In this document: positions 9,152 to 17,478 of the stretch, piece after piece
How the letters are laid out: each line of letters starts with the position of its first letter
Position numbering within the stretch: the first letter of the stretch is position 1
Source of the DNA: Candidatus Omnitrophota bacterium
GTDB taxonomy: Bacteria; Ratteibacteria; UBA8468; B48-G9; JAFGKM01
DNA length: 37,882 nucleotides
Direction of reading: 5' to 3'
Assembly: GCA_023818745.1 (NCBI GenBank)
Contig: JAMWBY010000002.1
Location: forward strand, 1 to 37,882
Notes under the pieces: model-generated
The model's database searches: none
Told to the model about the DNA's origin: nothing
The model's input: the letters and a program-made list of their open reading frames with translations, nothing else
Position numbers and translations under genes: made by a program

Positions 9152-10186
9152 TTAGGGTATTATTAAAACTTTAAGACCCTTTTTATTTTCAACTATTTCA
9201 AGTCCTTCTTTTATTTTTTCAAGAGGCAATCTATGTGTTATTAGTTTTTGTGCATCTATTCTTCCTGTAGATAAAAGTTCAATAGCAATCTTATTATGTA
9301 AAGGCGTAGAGCCATGTGTTCCTACAACAAAAAATTCACCATAATGAAGTAGATTACTATCAAACTGAATAAATGGACTTTCTTTTGGTAATCCACCAAA
9401 AAAATTAATTGACCCTCTTTTTGCAACAAGTTTTAAAGAAATTTCTTGTGCCTGCCTACTTCCAACTGCAACAATAACCTTATCTGCCATATGTCCATCT
9501 GTAATTTTTCTCACTTCTTCATAAATATCATCTTTACTCATATCTACAAGATAAGCACCTGTAAATTCTGCTTCCCTTATTCTTTCTTCTGAAATATCAG
9601 CAAGTATTATTTTCCCTGCAGAATTTATTTTTGCCAAAAGTGTATGTAATATCCCTATAGGACCTGCTCCAAGAATCAAAATAGTATCTCCTGTTTCTAT
9701 CCTGCTTAAAATCTGCCCATTTATAACACAAGCAAGGGGTTCTGCTAAACAAGCAAGTTCAAAAGAAAGATTATCAGGTATTTTATTTACACAACCATTC
9801 ATAACCGCATTTTCAGGGACAAGCATATATTCCGCAAAGCCACCATCATAATGATATCCTATCGCTGTTAAATTATCACACATAGTTTGTTGTCCCTTTC
9901 TGCAAAAATAACATTTCCCACATGGAATAGCAGGAGCAACTGCTACTCTATCTCCTTCTCTATATTCTTTTACATTTTTCCCGACTTTTTCAACTATACC
10001 ACTTACTTCATGACCTGTAATTCTTGGAAAAACAATATGCTTATGTCCATAATGAAAAACCTTTATATCAGTTCCACATATAGCACAACTTTTAACTTTA
10101 ATTAAAATTTCATTCTCTTTAACTTCAGGAATATTAACATCTTCAATTTCAAGTTTTTCTATATCCTTTAAAATTGCTCCTTTCAT
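9152..10186 (-). CDS. Zinc-dependent medium-chain alcohol/polyol dehydrogenase
   Basis: A 344-residue medium-chain dehydrogenase. Counting from the preferred ATG at 10186, catalytic zinc ligands are Cys37 in CAICGTD and His59-Glu60 in GHEVSGIVEKVG. The structural-zinc lobe has Cys89, 92, 95 and 103 (CGKCYFCRKG, MC). The NAD(P)-binding Rossmann motif is GAGPIG near 173. A further in-frame ATG lies 15 nt upstream (10201), but the inner start has GGGAG about eight bases before it and overlaps the upstream stop as ATGA, so it is preferred. The family includes sorbitol, threonine, butanediol and galactitol-1-phosphate dehydrogenases. Its position after a mannitol-1-phosphate dehydrogenase-like gene suggests a polyol substrate; the E1/E2 genes behind it leave butanediol/acetoin metabolism open. 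Confidence 0.9.
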   Translation of the reverse strand: MKGAILKDIEKLEIEDVNIPEVKENEILIKVKSCAICGTDIKVFHYGHKHIVFPRITGHEVSGIVEKVGKNVKEYREGDRVAVAPAIPCGKCYFCRKGQQTMCDNLTAIGYHYDGGFAEYMLVPENAVMNGCVNKIPDNLSFELACLAEPLACVINGQILSRIETGDTILILGAGPIGILHTLLAKINSAGKIILADISEERIREAEFTGAYLVDMSKDDIYEEVRKITDGHMADKVIVAVGSRQAQEISLKLVAKRGSINFFGGLPKESPFIQFDSNLLHYGEFFVVGTHGSTPLHNKIAIELLSTGRIDAQKLITHRLPLEKIKEGLEIVENKKGLKVLIIP

Positions 10187-11346
10187 TTTTTTATCTCCCA
10201 ATAGATTTTTTTCACCTTTTCAATTATTCTTTCATCCGTAATCCCACAAATTTCTTTCAAAACAAAATCAATTCCTTTTTCTTTTATAATATTCTGGATT
10301 TTAATACTTTCTTTGTCTTCGCTATAATTATAACATAAAGCACTTGCAAGGACAAAACATATGCTTTCAGGAAAAATATTAAATCCAAGACATAGATTTA
10401 TAGCACCTATTATCCTTTCTTCTTTGCCTAATTTTCTTAAAGGTTCTCTTCCTACCCTAAAAATCGTATCTTTCAGAAGTTTATTATCAAATCTTTTATT
10501 AAGGTCGGAGAAATATTCTTCAAGTTCATTTTCTTTAAAAGAAAACTTTCTTCTAAGTGCTTGTTTTACTTCATTTTGAACATTTTTTAAAAGATTAAAA
10601 ATTTCCTCATCTTTTATGCATTCCCAAATATATGTATATCCTTTGAGAAATCCAGGATAAGCAAGAGATACATGCGATAAATTATGACCAAAAATTTTAA
10701 GTTCTTCATACTGATGTAAATTGGCGACAGGCAAAAATCCATCTATTTCAGGCAAATTTCCTTTAAATCCATTTTTATCAACAGGTAAAATTTTATATGG
10801 TTCTACCTTAACAAGTAAAGGACTTTCTTTTTTTTCTTCTTCTGTTAATGGAGATGTCATTCTGCTTATAACTGTTTCTACAAATCCAACTCTCTCTTCT
10901 AAATATTTTTTTTCTTCTTCTGAAAAACTTCCTTTCTTCAAAATATCTTCTTTAAATTTTTTACCAGCAGAAAGTAAATTTTCACATATAACTATGTTTA
11001 AAAATCCTTTATCTTTTGCAAACTTTCCCTTTATCCCCTTTGAAATTATTTCCGAAAGTGTAAATAAATTATTTGCTCCAACAGAGGTGAAAATTAAATC
11101 TGTATCCATTATTTCATTTATTACTTCTTTTTCATCTTTGAGGTTTAAGCATTTAAAATTTTCAATAACTTTTTCAACCTTTTTTTCACCAAGAAGACAT
11201 ATTTTATATTTTTTTCTCTGATTAAGAAGATCAACAATTATTTCAGAAACATCAACAAAAATAATAAAATAACCAGAATCAAAACATAATTCTCCAATAA
11301 ATCCCCTTCCAATTTGACCTGCTCCAAAGACAATCGCTTTTTTCAT
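10183..11346 (-). CDS. mtlD: Mannitol-1-phosphate 5-dehydrogenase-like protein
   Basis: A 387-residue member of the long-chain mannitol dehydrogenase family, close in length to E. coli MtlD (382). The N-terminal Rossmann domain opens with VFGAGQIGRGFIGEL, the hallmark of MtlD. The C-terminal domain carries NLHQYEELKIFGHNLSHV, YPGFLKGYTYIWE and DNKLLKDTIFRVGREPLRKL, all matching the family pattern. The enzyme interconverts mannitol 1-phosphate and fructose 6-phosphate with NAD. No phosphotransferase (PTS) mannitol genes are nearby, so physiological substrate and direction are open; other phosphorylated polyols or uronates are possible. It is the first gene of the long minus-strand string. A TAAAAT hexamer ends seven bases before its ATG and no Shine-Dalgarno site is visible. 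Confidence 0.8.
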   Translation of the reverse strand: MKKAIVFGAGQIGRGFIGELCFDSGYFIIFVDVSEIIVDLLNQRKKYKICLLGEKKVEKVIENFKCLNLKDEKEVINEIMDTDLIFTSVGANNLFTLSEIISKGIKGKFAKDKGFLNIVICENLLSAGKKFKEDILKKGSFSEEEKKYLEERVGFVETVISRMTSPLTEEEKKESPLLVKVEPYKILPVDKNGFKGNLPEIDGFLPVANLHQYEELKIFGHNLSHVSLAYPGFLKGYTYIWECIKDEEIFNLLKNVQNEVKQALRRKFSFKENELEEYFSDLNKRFDNKLLKDTIFRVGREPLRKLGKEERIIGAINLCLGFNIFPESICFVLASALCYNYSEDKESIKIQNIIKEKGIDFVLKEICGITDERIIEKVKKIYWEIKK

Positions 11347-11353
11347 ATCATCA

Positions 11354-11359
11354 ATTTTA
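11354..11359 (-). promoter_or_regulatory. Candidate -10 element for mtlD-like gene (possibly leaderless)
   Basis: Reading the minus strand, TAAAAT lies at 11359-11354, and just seven bases separate it from the ATG at 11346. Transcription would begin within one or two bases of the start codon. No convincing -35 was found. Confidence 0.4.
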
Positions 11360-11458
11360 TCCCATTTTTATAAATTTAAAAAGTAAGTCATTAAAAAATT
11401 GTCTATCAACGTTTTACCAAAAGGTCACCTTGGGTGGAAAAAAGGGAAGAACTTATTG

Positions 11459-11464
11459 TATAAT
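11459..11464 (+). promoter_or_regulatory. -10 element (TATAAT) for tRNA-Ala/surE
   Basis: A perfect TATAAT ends nine bases before the mature tRNA 5' end, so the transcript should start only about three bases upstream of it. No clear -35 lies at 16-18 bp; TTGGGT at 11430 is too far. Confidence 0.55.
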
Positions 11465-11473
11465 AATTAATAA

Positions 11474-11545
11474 GGGGCAGTAGCTCAATGGGAGAGCGTC
11501 CGCTTCGCATGCGGAAGGCTGCCGGTTCAAATCCGGTCTGCTCCA
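11474..11545 (+). tRNA. tRNA-Ala (anticodon CGC)
   Basis: A 72-nt cloverleaf folds cleanly: acceptor GGGGCAG with CTGCTCC, D-arm GCTC/GAGC, anticodon stem TCCGC/GCGGA with loop TTCGCAT (anticodon CGC, decoding GCG), and T-arm loop TTCAAAT. The third acceptor pair is G3-U70, the classic alanine identity element, supporting the assignment. Discriminator base is A. CCA is not encoded in the gene. The surE start codon lies only 10 nt downstream. Confidence 0.95.
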
Positions 11546-11555
11546 GTTTTGGGAA

Positions 11556-12320
11556 ATGAAAATACTTTTAACAAATGATGATGGAATTTTTTCTGATGGC
11601 TTAAAATGTTTATATAATCAATTGAAAAATATTGGCAAAATTTATGTTATTGTTCCTGAAATAGAAAAAAGTGCAACAAGCCATTCAATAAATCTTTTTT
11701 CTCCTATAAGAATTAAAAAAATTGAAATAAATGGTATAAGTTCTTTTATTGTAAATGGTACACCTGTTGATTGTGTTAAAATTGGTATTAAAAAAATAAT
11801 AAAAGAAAAAATTGATATGGTTGTTTCTGGAATAAATCCAGGTCCAAATCTTGGGATGGATATTTTATATTCAGGGACTGTTTCTGCAGCGAGTGAAGGT
11901 GCAATTTTAGGAATTCCTTCAATTTCAGTTTCAATTGCTGATTATAAAAATTTTAAATTTGATAGTGCATCAATAATAACAGTTAAAATAATTGAAAAAC
12001 TAAAGAAAGTAAAATTTCCAAAAGACACAATTTTAAATATCAATATTCCAAATAAAAATTTAGAAGAGATAAAAGGAATAAAGATAACATTTCAAAGCGA
12101 AAGTAGATTTTCCGAAGAGTATGAAAAAAGAATTGACCCGAGAGGAAATATTTATTTCTGGCTTAAAGGGACCTTTAAAGAAAAAACAAAAGATAAAGGA
12201 AGCGATGTTGAGGCAATAAAAAATGGTTATGTTTCAATTACACCAATTCATCTAAAACTAACAGATTATTCATTCTTTAAAAAACTTAAAAAGATTAAAT
12301 TTGAAAAAATAGAATTTTAA
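11556..12320 (+). CDS. surE: 5'/3'-nucleotidase SurE
   Basis: A 254-residue SurE, the normal length. It begins MKILLTNDDGIFSDG, with the metal-binding Asp8-Asp9 pair, and contains NGTPVDCVKIG and the signature SGINPGPNLGMDILYSGTVS followed by ASEGAILGIPSISVS. The enzyme dephosphorylates nucleoside monophosphates in the cytoplasm. Its ATG follows the 3' end of tRNA-Ala by only ten bases (containing GGGA), so the mRNA 5' end probably arises by tRNA processing. It is followed by rpmH after 32 bases. Confidence 0.97.
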   Translation: MKILLTNDDGIFSDGLKCLYNQLKNIGKIYVIVPEIEKSATSHSINLFSPIRIKKIEINGISSFIVNGTPVDCVKIGIKKIIKEKIDMVVSGINPGPNLGMDILYSGTVSAASEGAILGIPSISVSIADYKNFKFDSASIITVKIIEKLKKVKFPKDTILNINIPNKNLEEIKGIKITFQSESRFSEEYEKRIDPRGNIYFWLKGTFKEKTKDKGSDVEAIKNGYVSITPIHLKLTDYSFFKKLKKIKFEKIEF

Positions 12321-12352
12321 TTGTAAAATTATATTTTTAAGTGGAGGAAAAG

Positions 12353-12487
12353 ATGTCAATAACATATAGACCACATAGATTAAGAAGAAAGAGAAAAATT
12401 GGATTTCTTGCCAGAATGTCGACAAAGAGTGGCAGAAAGATTATAAATAACAGAAGGAAAAAAGGCAGAAAACGACTTGCTGGATGA
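12353..12487 (+). CDS. rpmH: 50S ribosomal protein L34
   Basis: This short gene encodes 44 residues beginning MSITYRPHRLRRKRKIGFLA and continuing through RMSTKSGRKIINNRRKKGRK, the unmistakable highly basic L34 sequence. GGAGG lies eight bases before the ATG. Its TGA stop overlaps the rnpA ATG (ATGA), the usual tight coupling of this pair. L34 is a late-assembly protein of the large ribosomal subunit. Confidence 0.97.
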   Translation: MSITYRPHRLRRKRKIGFLARMSTKSGRKIINNRRKKGRKRLAG

Positions 12488-12780
12488 AAAAAAGAATAAG
12501 AGAATTACTGAAAGAAGGCAAAAAATTTGAATCTTTATATTTTAATTTATATGTTAACAAAAGAGAAGACTTGAAAATTGGGTTTATTGTTAATTCAAAA
12601 ATAGGCAACCCTGTAAAAAGAAATAAAGCAAAAAGGATTATAAGAGAAATTATTAGAAAAAATTTCAAAAAAGGTGATTTCTTATTCTTATTAAAAAAAG
12701 AGGCAATAGAAACAGAGAAAGAAAATATTGAAAACTTTTTTGAAAATATAAAAAATGAAATTTCTGCTATTTTTAATTAA
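12484..12780 (+). CDS. rnpA: Ribonuclease P protein component
   Basis: A 98-residue RnpA (C5 protein), slightly shorter than E. coli RnpA (119). It carries the conserved RNR-type motif as VKRNKAKRIIREIIRKN near residues 49-65, and the GFIVNSKIGNPVKRNK segment precedes it. RnpA assists RNase P RNA in maturing tRNA 5' ends. It overlaps rpmH by four bases and yidD by 26 bases, as is standard for the rpmH-rnpA-yidD-yidC cluster. The C-terminal tail is Glu/Lys-rich. Confidence 0.95.
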   Translation: MKKRIRELLKEGKKFESLYFNLYVNKREDLKIGFIVNSKIGNPVKRNKAKRIIREIIRKNFKKGDFLFLLKKEAIETEKENIENFFENIKNEISAIFN

Positions 12781-12970
12781 GTTTTATAAAATTTTAATTT
12801 CACCTTTGCTTGGAAATAATTGTAGATTTTATCCAAGTTGTTCTGAATTTATGTTTCAAGCAATTGAAAAAACAGGTTTTAAAGGAGTTTTTATTGGATT
12901 AAGAAGGATATTAAGATGTCACCCTTTTAATAAAGGTGGTTATGACCCTGTGGAGAAATGGATAAAATGA
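12755..12970 (+). CDS. yidD: Membrane protein insertion efficiency factor YidD
   Basis: A 71-residue YidD. A hydrophobic/amphipathic N-terminus with FYKILISPLLGNNCRFYPSC is followed by SEFMFQAIEKTG and RILRCHPFNKGGYDPV. The conserved three cysteines and the closing GGYDPV match the family. It is a peripheral inner-membrane protein that helps YidC-dependent insertion. The gene starts inside the 3' end of rnpA and ends inside the beginning of yidC, so the three are translationally interlocked. Confidence 0.96.
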   Translation: MKFLLFLIKFYKILISPLLGNNCRFYPSCSEFMFQAIEKTGFKGVFIGLRRILRCHPFNKGGYDPVEKWIK

Positions 12971-14490
12971 AAGAAGAAACAAGAATTTTTCTTGCTTTTT
13001 TAATTTCAATCATTATAATATTTACATTCAGCAAATATCAAGCATCAAAATATAGACAACTCCAGCCAGTGCAAAATGAACGAAAACAAGTTTCTGAAAC
13101 TTCAGAAATAAAAAAAATATCTTCTGAAAAAACAATACCTATAGGTGAAAAATTTGATTTTGAGAATGAATATTATTATTTAAAATTTGACAAACTTGGT
13201 GGATATATAGATGAAATAGGCCTTAAAAAATTTTTGAGAAAAAATGAGAAATTTTTTCCATTAAACGAAAAAAATGTATTTTTCTTAAATGAGGAATTTA
13301 TTGATAATCAAGAATTTAAATTAGAAATAAAAAAGGATTCTGTTATTCTTACGAAAGAATTTCAAGGTGTAAGTTTATCAAAAGAATATGTAATTCCATC
13401 TAAAGACTATATTTTTTTATACACTGAAAAAATAAAGAATAAACAAAAGGATAGAAAATTTGATAAGTATACTTTGAATATTATGAAGATTGATATGAAA
13501 AATTTAAGTTCTCAGAGAGAATACATTCCCCCGAAAATAATATTGAGTATAAACAAATTACCTGTATTTTTAGACCCTCACAGAATAAAAGAAGAAAAAA
13601 TATACAAAAATTGTAGATGGGTTGGTTTAAACTTAAAATACTCTTTAATTTTTGTATATCTTCCTGAAAAGTCCATAGTTTCCGTTTATCCCGAAGATGG
13701 TTATATAAATATAAAACTTTCAAATGATGATTTTATATTAAAAGAAGGGGAAGAAAAAACAATTACCTTTAAATTTTATGCAGGTCCTTCTGATTATTTT
13801 GTTGCAAGAAATTATATTAAAGAAGACATTTTTGGGAGGGGTTTTTTTGTCACAATAGGAAGATTTCTTTTTTCTGTTTTAAATGTAATACATAACCTTG
13901 TTCCTAACTGGGGATGGGCAATAATAATTTTAACTTTTATAATAAAAATTTTATTCTTCCCTTTAACAAAGAAAAGTTTAAAATCAATGAACCAACTTCA
14001 AAAATTAAGACCATATTTACAGGATATGCAAAAAAAATATAAAGATAATCCACAGCAACTTCAAAAAGAACTTATGAATATTTATAAAGAATATAATATT
14101 AATCCTTTTGCTGGATGCCTTCCAACAATTATTCAAATCCCAATTTTTATTGGTTTTTTCCTCGCTTTAAGAAACTCTATATTTTTAAGAGGGGCACATT
14201 TTATTTTATGGATAAAAGACCTTTCAATGCCTGATACAGTTTTTAAAATTGGCCAATTCCCTGTGAACATATTACCTATTTTAATGACAATAAGTTCATA
14301 TTTTCAACAAAAACTTACTCCAACTACAGACCCAAGCCAAAAATCACTAACTGTTCTTATGCCTCTAATGTTTTTATTTATTCTATACAATTTCCCTTCT
14401 GGGTTATTACTTTACTGGGTTAGTATGAATATAGGTAGTTTAATAGAACAAATTTTAATATCAAGAAAAAAGACATTAAAAAAGATTTAA
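12958..14490 (+). CDS. yidC: Membrane protein insertase YidC
   Basis: A 510-residue YidC of the Gram-negative type. The first transmembrane helix lies at about residues 9-25. A large periplasmic beta domain follows to about residue 280. The conserved core then starts (FFVTIGRFLFSVLNVIHNLV, PNWGWAIIILTFIIKILFFP), with the cytoplasmic hairpin MNQLQKLRPYLQDMQKKYKD and further membrane helices to the basic C-terminus RKKTLKKI. It inserts and folds inner-membrane proteins alone or with SecYEG. Two in-frame ATGs exist, at 12958 and 12967; the second overlaps the yidD stop as ATGA and is better spaced from GGAG, so it may be the real start. Confidence 0.96.
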   Translation: MDKMKEETRIFLAFLISIIIIFTFSKYQASKYRQLQPVQNERKQVSETSEIKKISSEKTIPIGEKFDFENEYYYLKFDKLGGYIDEIGLKKFLRKNEKFFPLNEKNVFFLNEEFIDNQEFKLEIKKDSVILTKEFQGVSLSKEYVIPSKDYIFLYTEKIKNKQKDRKFDKYTLNIMKIDMKNLSSQREYIPPKIILSINKLPVFLDPHRIKEEKIYKNCRWVGLNLKYSLIFVYLPEKSIVSVYPEDGYINIKLSNDDFILKEGEEKTITFKFYAGPSDYFVARNYIKEDIFGRGFFVTIGRFLFSVLNVIHNLVPNWGWAIIILTFIIKILFFPLTKKSLKSMNQLQKLRPYLQDMQKKYKDNPQQLQKELMNIYKEYNINPFAGCLPTIIQIPIFIGFFLALRNSIFLRGAHFILWIKDLSMPDTVFKIGQFPVNILPILMTISSYFQQKLTPTTDPSQKSLTVLMPLMFLFILYNFPSGLLLYWVSMNIGSLIEQILISRKKTLKKI

Positions 14491-14493
14491 CTT

Positions 14494-14973
14494 TTAACAC
14501 TTTTTCTCCAAAGCTAAAGTATAGTGGATAGTATGGGCTATCTCCTTAAAGCCGTTTTTTTCGTAGACCTTCTTAGCAGGTATATCATTGGCAAGAGTGG
14601 ATACCATGGCTATTTTTAATTTTTCCTTACAAAAGAAATCTATTATCCACTTATTCATTGCTGTTTTTATTCCCCTAACCTGATAAGCAACATCTACAGC
14701 ATTATTTTCTACAATCCCAATTTTATCATTATAGTTTATGATATAAGTTGCACAACCAACTACTTTTCCCTCTTCAATTGCAACTATAACATTTGAAGGA
14801 TTATTTTTACAGAAATTTACAACTTCTTCTATTTTTCTTTCATACCATCTTTTATCTCCTATGACTCCATGGCTGTCTTCCAATAATTTGTGCATTGTTA
14901 CTCCATCCCAAGCAATCCGAGTAATTTCTACAATTCTATCTATATCCTCTAATTCCATCTTTCTTTTTTCCAT
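14494..14973 (-). CDS. GNAT-family N-acetyltransferase
   Basis: A 159-residue acetyltransferase of the GCN5-related fold. Motifs visible are VIVAIEEGKVVGCATYII (the central strands), VAYQVRGIKTAMNKWIIDFF, which takes the place of the acetyl-CoA P-loop, and the C-terminal NDIPAKKVYEKNGFKEIAHT typical of the last helix and strand. The substrate is unknown. AGGAG lies near the start. The gene is convergent with yidC, separated by only three bases, and no terminator hairpin is visible between them. Confidence 0.85.
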   Translation of the reverse strand: MEKRKMELEDIDRIVEITRIAWDGVTMHKLLEDSHGVIGDKRWYERKIEEVVNFCKNNPSNVIVAIEEGKVVGCATYIINYNDKIGIVENNAVDVAYQVRGIKTAMNKWIIDFFCKEKLKIAMVSTLANDIPAKKVYEKNGFKEIAHTIHYTLALEKKC

Positions 14974-14994
14974 AATTTCTCCTTTTTTAAAATA

Positions 14995-15870
14995 TTATTT
15001 ACTTCTTGGATGAAATTTATCATAAAGTTCTTTAAGTTTTTCCACTGTTAAATGAGTATAAATTTGAGTAGTTGTTATTCTCTCATGCCCAAGCAATTCC
15101 TGAACCATCCTTAAATCAGCACCTCTATCAAGCAAATGAGTTGCGAATGTATGTCTTAATGTATGAGGAGTAACTTTTTTATTAATACCTGCAATAATTG
15201 CATATTTTTTTATAATTCTTTCAATGCTTCTTTCAGTAAGTCGTTTACCATATTTATTCAAAAATAAAAATTCTTCCTTTTTATTCGGTCTTTTTTCAAT
15301 ATATTCAATAAGACAATTAAGTGCTACCCTTCCAACAGGAATAATTCTTTCTTTTTTCCCCTTCCCTTTAACTTTTATAACCTCATCTAAAAAATTAATA
15401 TCTTTTATTTTTAAATTCGCAAGTTCTCCTACTCTTATCCCTGTTGAATATAAAAGTTCAATAATTGCTTTATCCCTTAAAAATTGCCATTTATTCTGAA
15501 GTGGTATTTGGAGAATTTTTAAAACCTCATTATATGTTAAAAAATTTGGTAGATTTTCAGGTACTTTTGGTGATTGAATTAAAAGGGCTGGATTTCTTGT
15601 AATATATTTTCTTGAAGAAAGAAATTTGTAAAACGATTTTAATGAAGCGACTTTCCTTCCAATTGTTTTTTCTTTAAAGCCAGTTTTTTTTAAATCGCCT
15701 AAAAATTCTATAAAATCTTCATATTCAACTTCTTCAAAGTTCTTAATTTTTTTTCTTTTTAAAAATTCTATAAATTGAAGTATATCTTTTTTGTAACTTT
15801 TTAGGGTATGTTTTGAATAATTTTTTTGATTCTCAAGATAATCAAGAAATTTATTAAGAAGTTGTGTCAT
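14995..15870 (-). CDS. Tyrosine recombinase XerC/XerD-type
   Basis: A 291-residue site-specific recombinase. The SAM-like core-binding N-terminal domain (about 1-90) precedes the catalytic domain. Catalytic residues are visible: Arg146 (STGIRVGEL), Lys in VKGKGKKER near 170, His236-Arg239 (PHTLRHTFATH), His262 (LLGHERITTTQIY) and nucleophile Tyr271. Length and motifs match XerC/XerD, which resolve chromosome dimers at dif with FtsK. Which of the two it is cannot be told from sequence alone. A longer reading frame extends 57 bases upstream, but the ATG at 15870 fits the family N-terminus and overlaps the preceding gene by 17 bases. No integrase-type neighbours are seen, so a housekeeping role is likely. 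Confidence 0.9.
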   Translation of the reverse strand: MTQLLNKFLDYLENQKNYSKHTLKSYKKDILQFIEFLKRKKIKNFEEVEYEDFIEFLGDLKKTGFKEKTIGRKVASLKSFYKFLSSRKYITRNPALLIQSPKVPENLPNFLTYNEVLKILQIPLQNKWQFLRDKAIIELLYSTGIRVGELANLKIKDINFLDEVIKVKGKGKKERIIPVGRVALNCLIEYIEKRPNKKEEFLFLNKYGKRLTERSIERIIKKYAIIAGINKKVTPHTLRHTFATHLLDRGADLRMVQELLGHERITTTQIYTHLTVEKLKELYDKFHPRSK

Positions 15871-16177
15871 TGCCTTCGCATATCTTCTTTGCTTTGTTAT
15901 AAGCATCTGAAATACTATAAATTCCAATTATTATAATTCCTATCAACCCAAAGAAAAATAGACACACCCCCCATATTAAAAAACCTATTGAAACAAGCGC
16001 TTTTAAAAAATAAAAAATAAAAATGGCACCAATTATTAAAATTAAAAGAGAAACACCCGAAAGGAAAATTAAAGTAAGTCCTTTTTTTATCTCTCCATTA
16101 TAAATCTGACCAAGTCCATTAAAAACAAAAGAAAGCAAAGCCGCTATTCTTGGATTTGGTAAATCTTTCTTTTCCAT
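15854..16177 (-). CDS. Small TM2-like integral membrane protein
   Basis: A 107-residue hydrophobic protein. Its N-terminus, NPRIAALLSFVFNGLGQIYNGE, resembles TM2-domain and related small proteins, with a polar turn holding Gly-Gln-Ile-Tyr and the basic NGEIKKGL. Two or three hydrophobic segments follow, at about residues 10-25, 32-60 and 65-95. A short hydrophilic tail ends KKICEGNDTTS. The function is unknown; the family is widespread beside envelope genes. It lies 11 nt downstream of hisB and overlaps xer. Confidence 0.7.
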   Translation of the reverse strand: MEKKDLPNPRIAALLSFVFNGLGQIYNGEIKKGLTLIFLSGVSLLILIIGAIFIFYFLKALVSIGFLIWGVCLFFFGLIGIIIIGIYSISDAYNKAKKICEGNDTTS

Positions 16178-16188
16178 TTTTTAATTTT

Positions 16189-16773
16189 TCAATCAATTTT
16201 ACCTTTTGTAGATGGTAGTTTTTTCCCTTCTATTTTTACTGCTTCTTTTAAAGCAAGTCCAAGACCTTTGAAAACTGCTTCCAATACATGATGTAAATTT
16301 TCTCCATAAACAAGATTTATGTGCAAAGTAAGTCCTAAATGATTTACAAAACCCCTTAAAAACTCTCTTGCATCTTCAATTTCAAAACTCCCTTCCCTTC
16401 CTTTTATGATAGGAACATTAAAAACAAGAAAAGGTCTACCTGAAATATCAAGAGAAACATTAACTAAAACTTCATCCATAGGAGCAGAAGAAAACCCAAA
16501 TCTTTTAATCCCTTTTTTATCTAAAAGTGCCTTATTAATTACAGAACCTAAACATATTCCTATATCTTCAACAGTATGATGTGTATCTACCTCTATATCT
16601 CCCTTTGCCTTTATTTTTAAATCAAACTTTGCAAATTTACTGAATAGTTCCAGCATATGATTTAAAAACCCAACAGGTGTCTCAATATTATAATTTCCCT
16701 TCCCATCAAGATTAATTTCTATTTCAATATCTGTTTCTTTTGTTTTCCTTTTTAAACTTGCTTTTCTTTTCAT
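16189..16773 (-). CDS. hisB: Imidazoleglycerol-phosphate dehydratase
   Basis: A 194-residue monofunctional HisB, the normal size. It contains the paired metal-binding motifs DTHHTVEDIGICLG near residue 72 and ENLHHVLEAVFKGLGLALKE near residue 160. GFLNHMLELFSKFAKFDL and the DISGRPFLVF segment also match. It dehydrates imidazoleglycerol phosphate in histidine synthesis, step six. No other his gene lies in the window. A TGATAAAAT extended -10 sequence ends seven bases before the ATG and no Shine-Dalgarno site precedes it, suggesting a leaderless mRNA. Confidence 0.97.
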   Translation of the reverse strand: MKRKASLKRKTKETDIEIEINLDGKGNYNIETPVGFLNHMLELFSKFAKFDLKIKAKGDIEVDTHHTVEDIGICLGSVINKALLDKKGIKRFGFSSAPMDEVLVNVSLDISGRPFLVFNVPIIKGREGSFEIEDAREFLRGFVNHLGLTLHINLVYGENLHHVLEAVFKGLGLALKEAVKIEGKKLPSTKGKID

Positions 16774-16780
16774 ATAAGAT

Positions 16781-16789
16781 ATTTTATCA
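16781..16789 (-). promoter_or_regulatory. Extended -10 (TGATAAAAT) for hisB
   Basis: On the minus strand TGA-TAAAAT reads from 16789 to 16781. The hisB ATG starts at 16773, so transcription would start at or within two bases of the ATG. A TTTTTTAAAAGTG stretch stands immediately upstream and is almost identical to the one before glnA. Confidence 0.5.
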
Positions 16790-16817
16790 CTTTTAAAAAA
16801 TATCCAAAAATTTATTT

Positions 16818-17403
16818 CTAAGTATAATCCTTTAATATCCCTGTTTTTGTTTCATGCCATTCTATTAATTGAGAAAGTAAAACTCTATCTTTAATGTAAA
16901 CTCTTCCTGCAATATAAATTTCATTTTTAAATTTAAAAATATGTGAAACAATATAGTTTAAAACATATCTGCCCCATTCTTTACAAGGTGGTCTGGAATT
17001 TGCAAAACAGGTAGTAGAAAATGTGATCTTCTTATTATTGCGTAATATAAACCATCCCCTTCAAAAATAAGTCACCTTAATTTGCATATTCACCTTTAAC
17101 TATTTGAGAGATTTCTTTAAAATTTATTCCATCTTCAGAATAACTTATATAAATATAAATCAATTTCAAAACGAGCACTAACAATATCTTTAAATTTAAA
17201 AAATTTAAGGTCTCTACTGTCAGGAAGGCCATGAAATTTTTTTATTAAATCCCATCTTTTAGGCCTTTTGAACCAATAACATAGATTTCGCTCTTGCCTT
17301 CAACTGCATGTTTTGTTGCATGTCTAAATGTTATAAAAAATATATCTTTGTGTCTAATTATATCTTTATGATATCCATCCCACCATACAGATTGTATTTC
17401 CAT
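16818..17403 (-). pseudogene. Decayed sialidase/glycosidase-like gene (beta-propeller type)
   Basis: No single frame is open, but peptide fragments follow one another in order across three frames. From the 5' side they are MEIQSVWWDGYHKDI, IFFITFRHATKHAVEGKSEI, then after a shift KRWDLIKKFHGLPDSRDLKF, then another shift to ISYSEDGINFKEISQ (an Asp-box-like S-x-D-G-x-F), a TAA where a Glu codon is expected in VKGEYAN*GD, EGDGLYYAIIRRS in a further frame, and NKKITFSTTCFANSRP leading to GRYVLNYIVSHIF and a final TAG at 16818. At least three frameshifts and one internal stop make it clearly nonfunctional. The pattern resembles glycosidases of the sialidase/BNR type; the exact family is an inference. 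Confidence 0.6.
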
Positions 17404-17478
17404 TTCGGTATTATTTTAAAACAATTGAATTATATTTAAAGTTCCAAGATAAGAAATTTTAGTTTATATTTCATTGTG

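Noticed and set aside
11421..11431. Palindrome AAGGTCACCTT upstream of tRNA-Ala
   Set aside because: A perfect 11-base palindrome that could be an operator, but it is single, not repeated elsewhere that I noticed, and lies upstream of a tRNA with its own -10. Chance is likely.
14995..15870. Xer recombinase as a sign of an integrated element
   Set aside because: Neighbours are housekeeping genes, no flanking repeats or phage genes are seen, and length and motifs suit the chromosomal Xer system.
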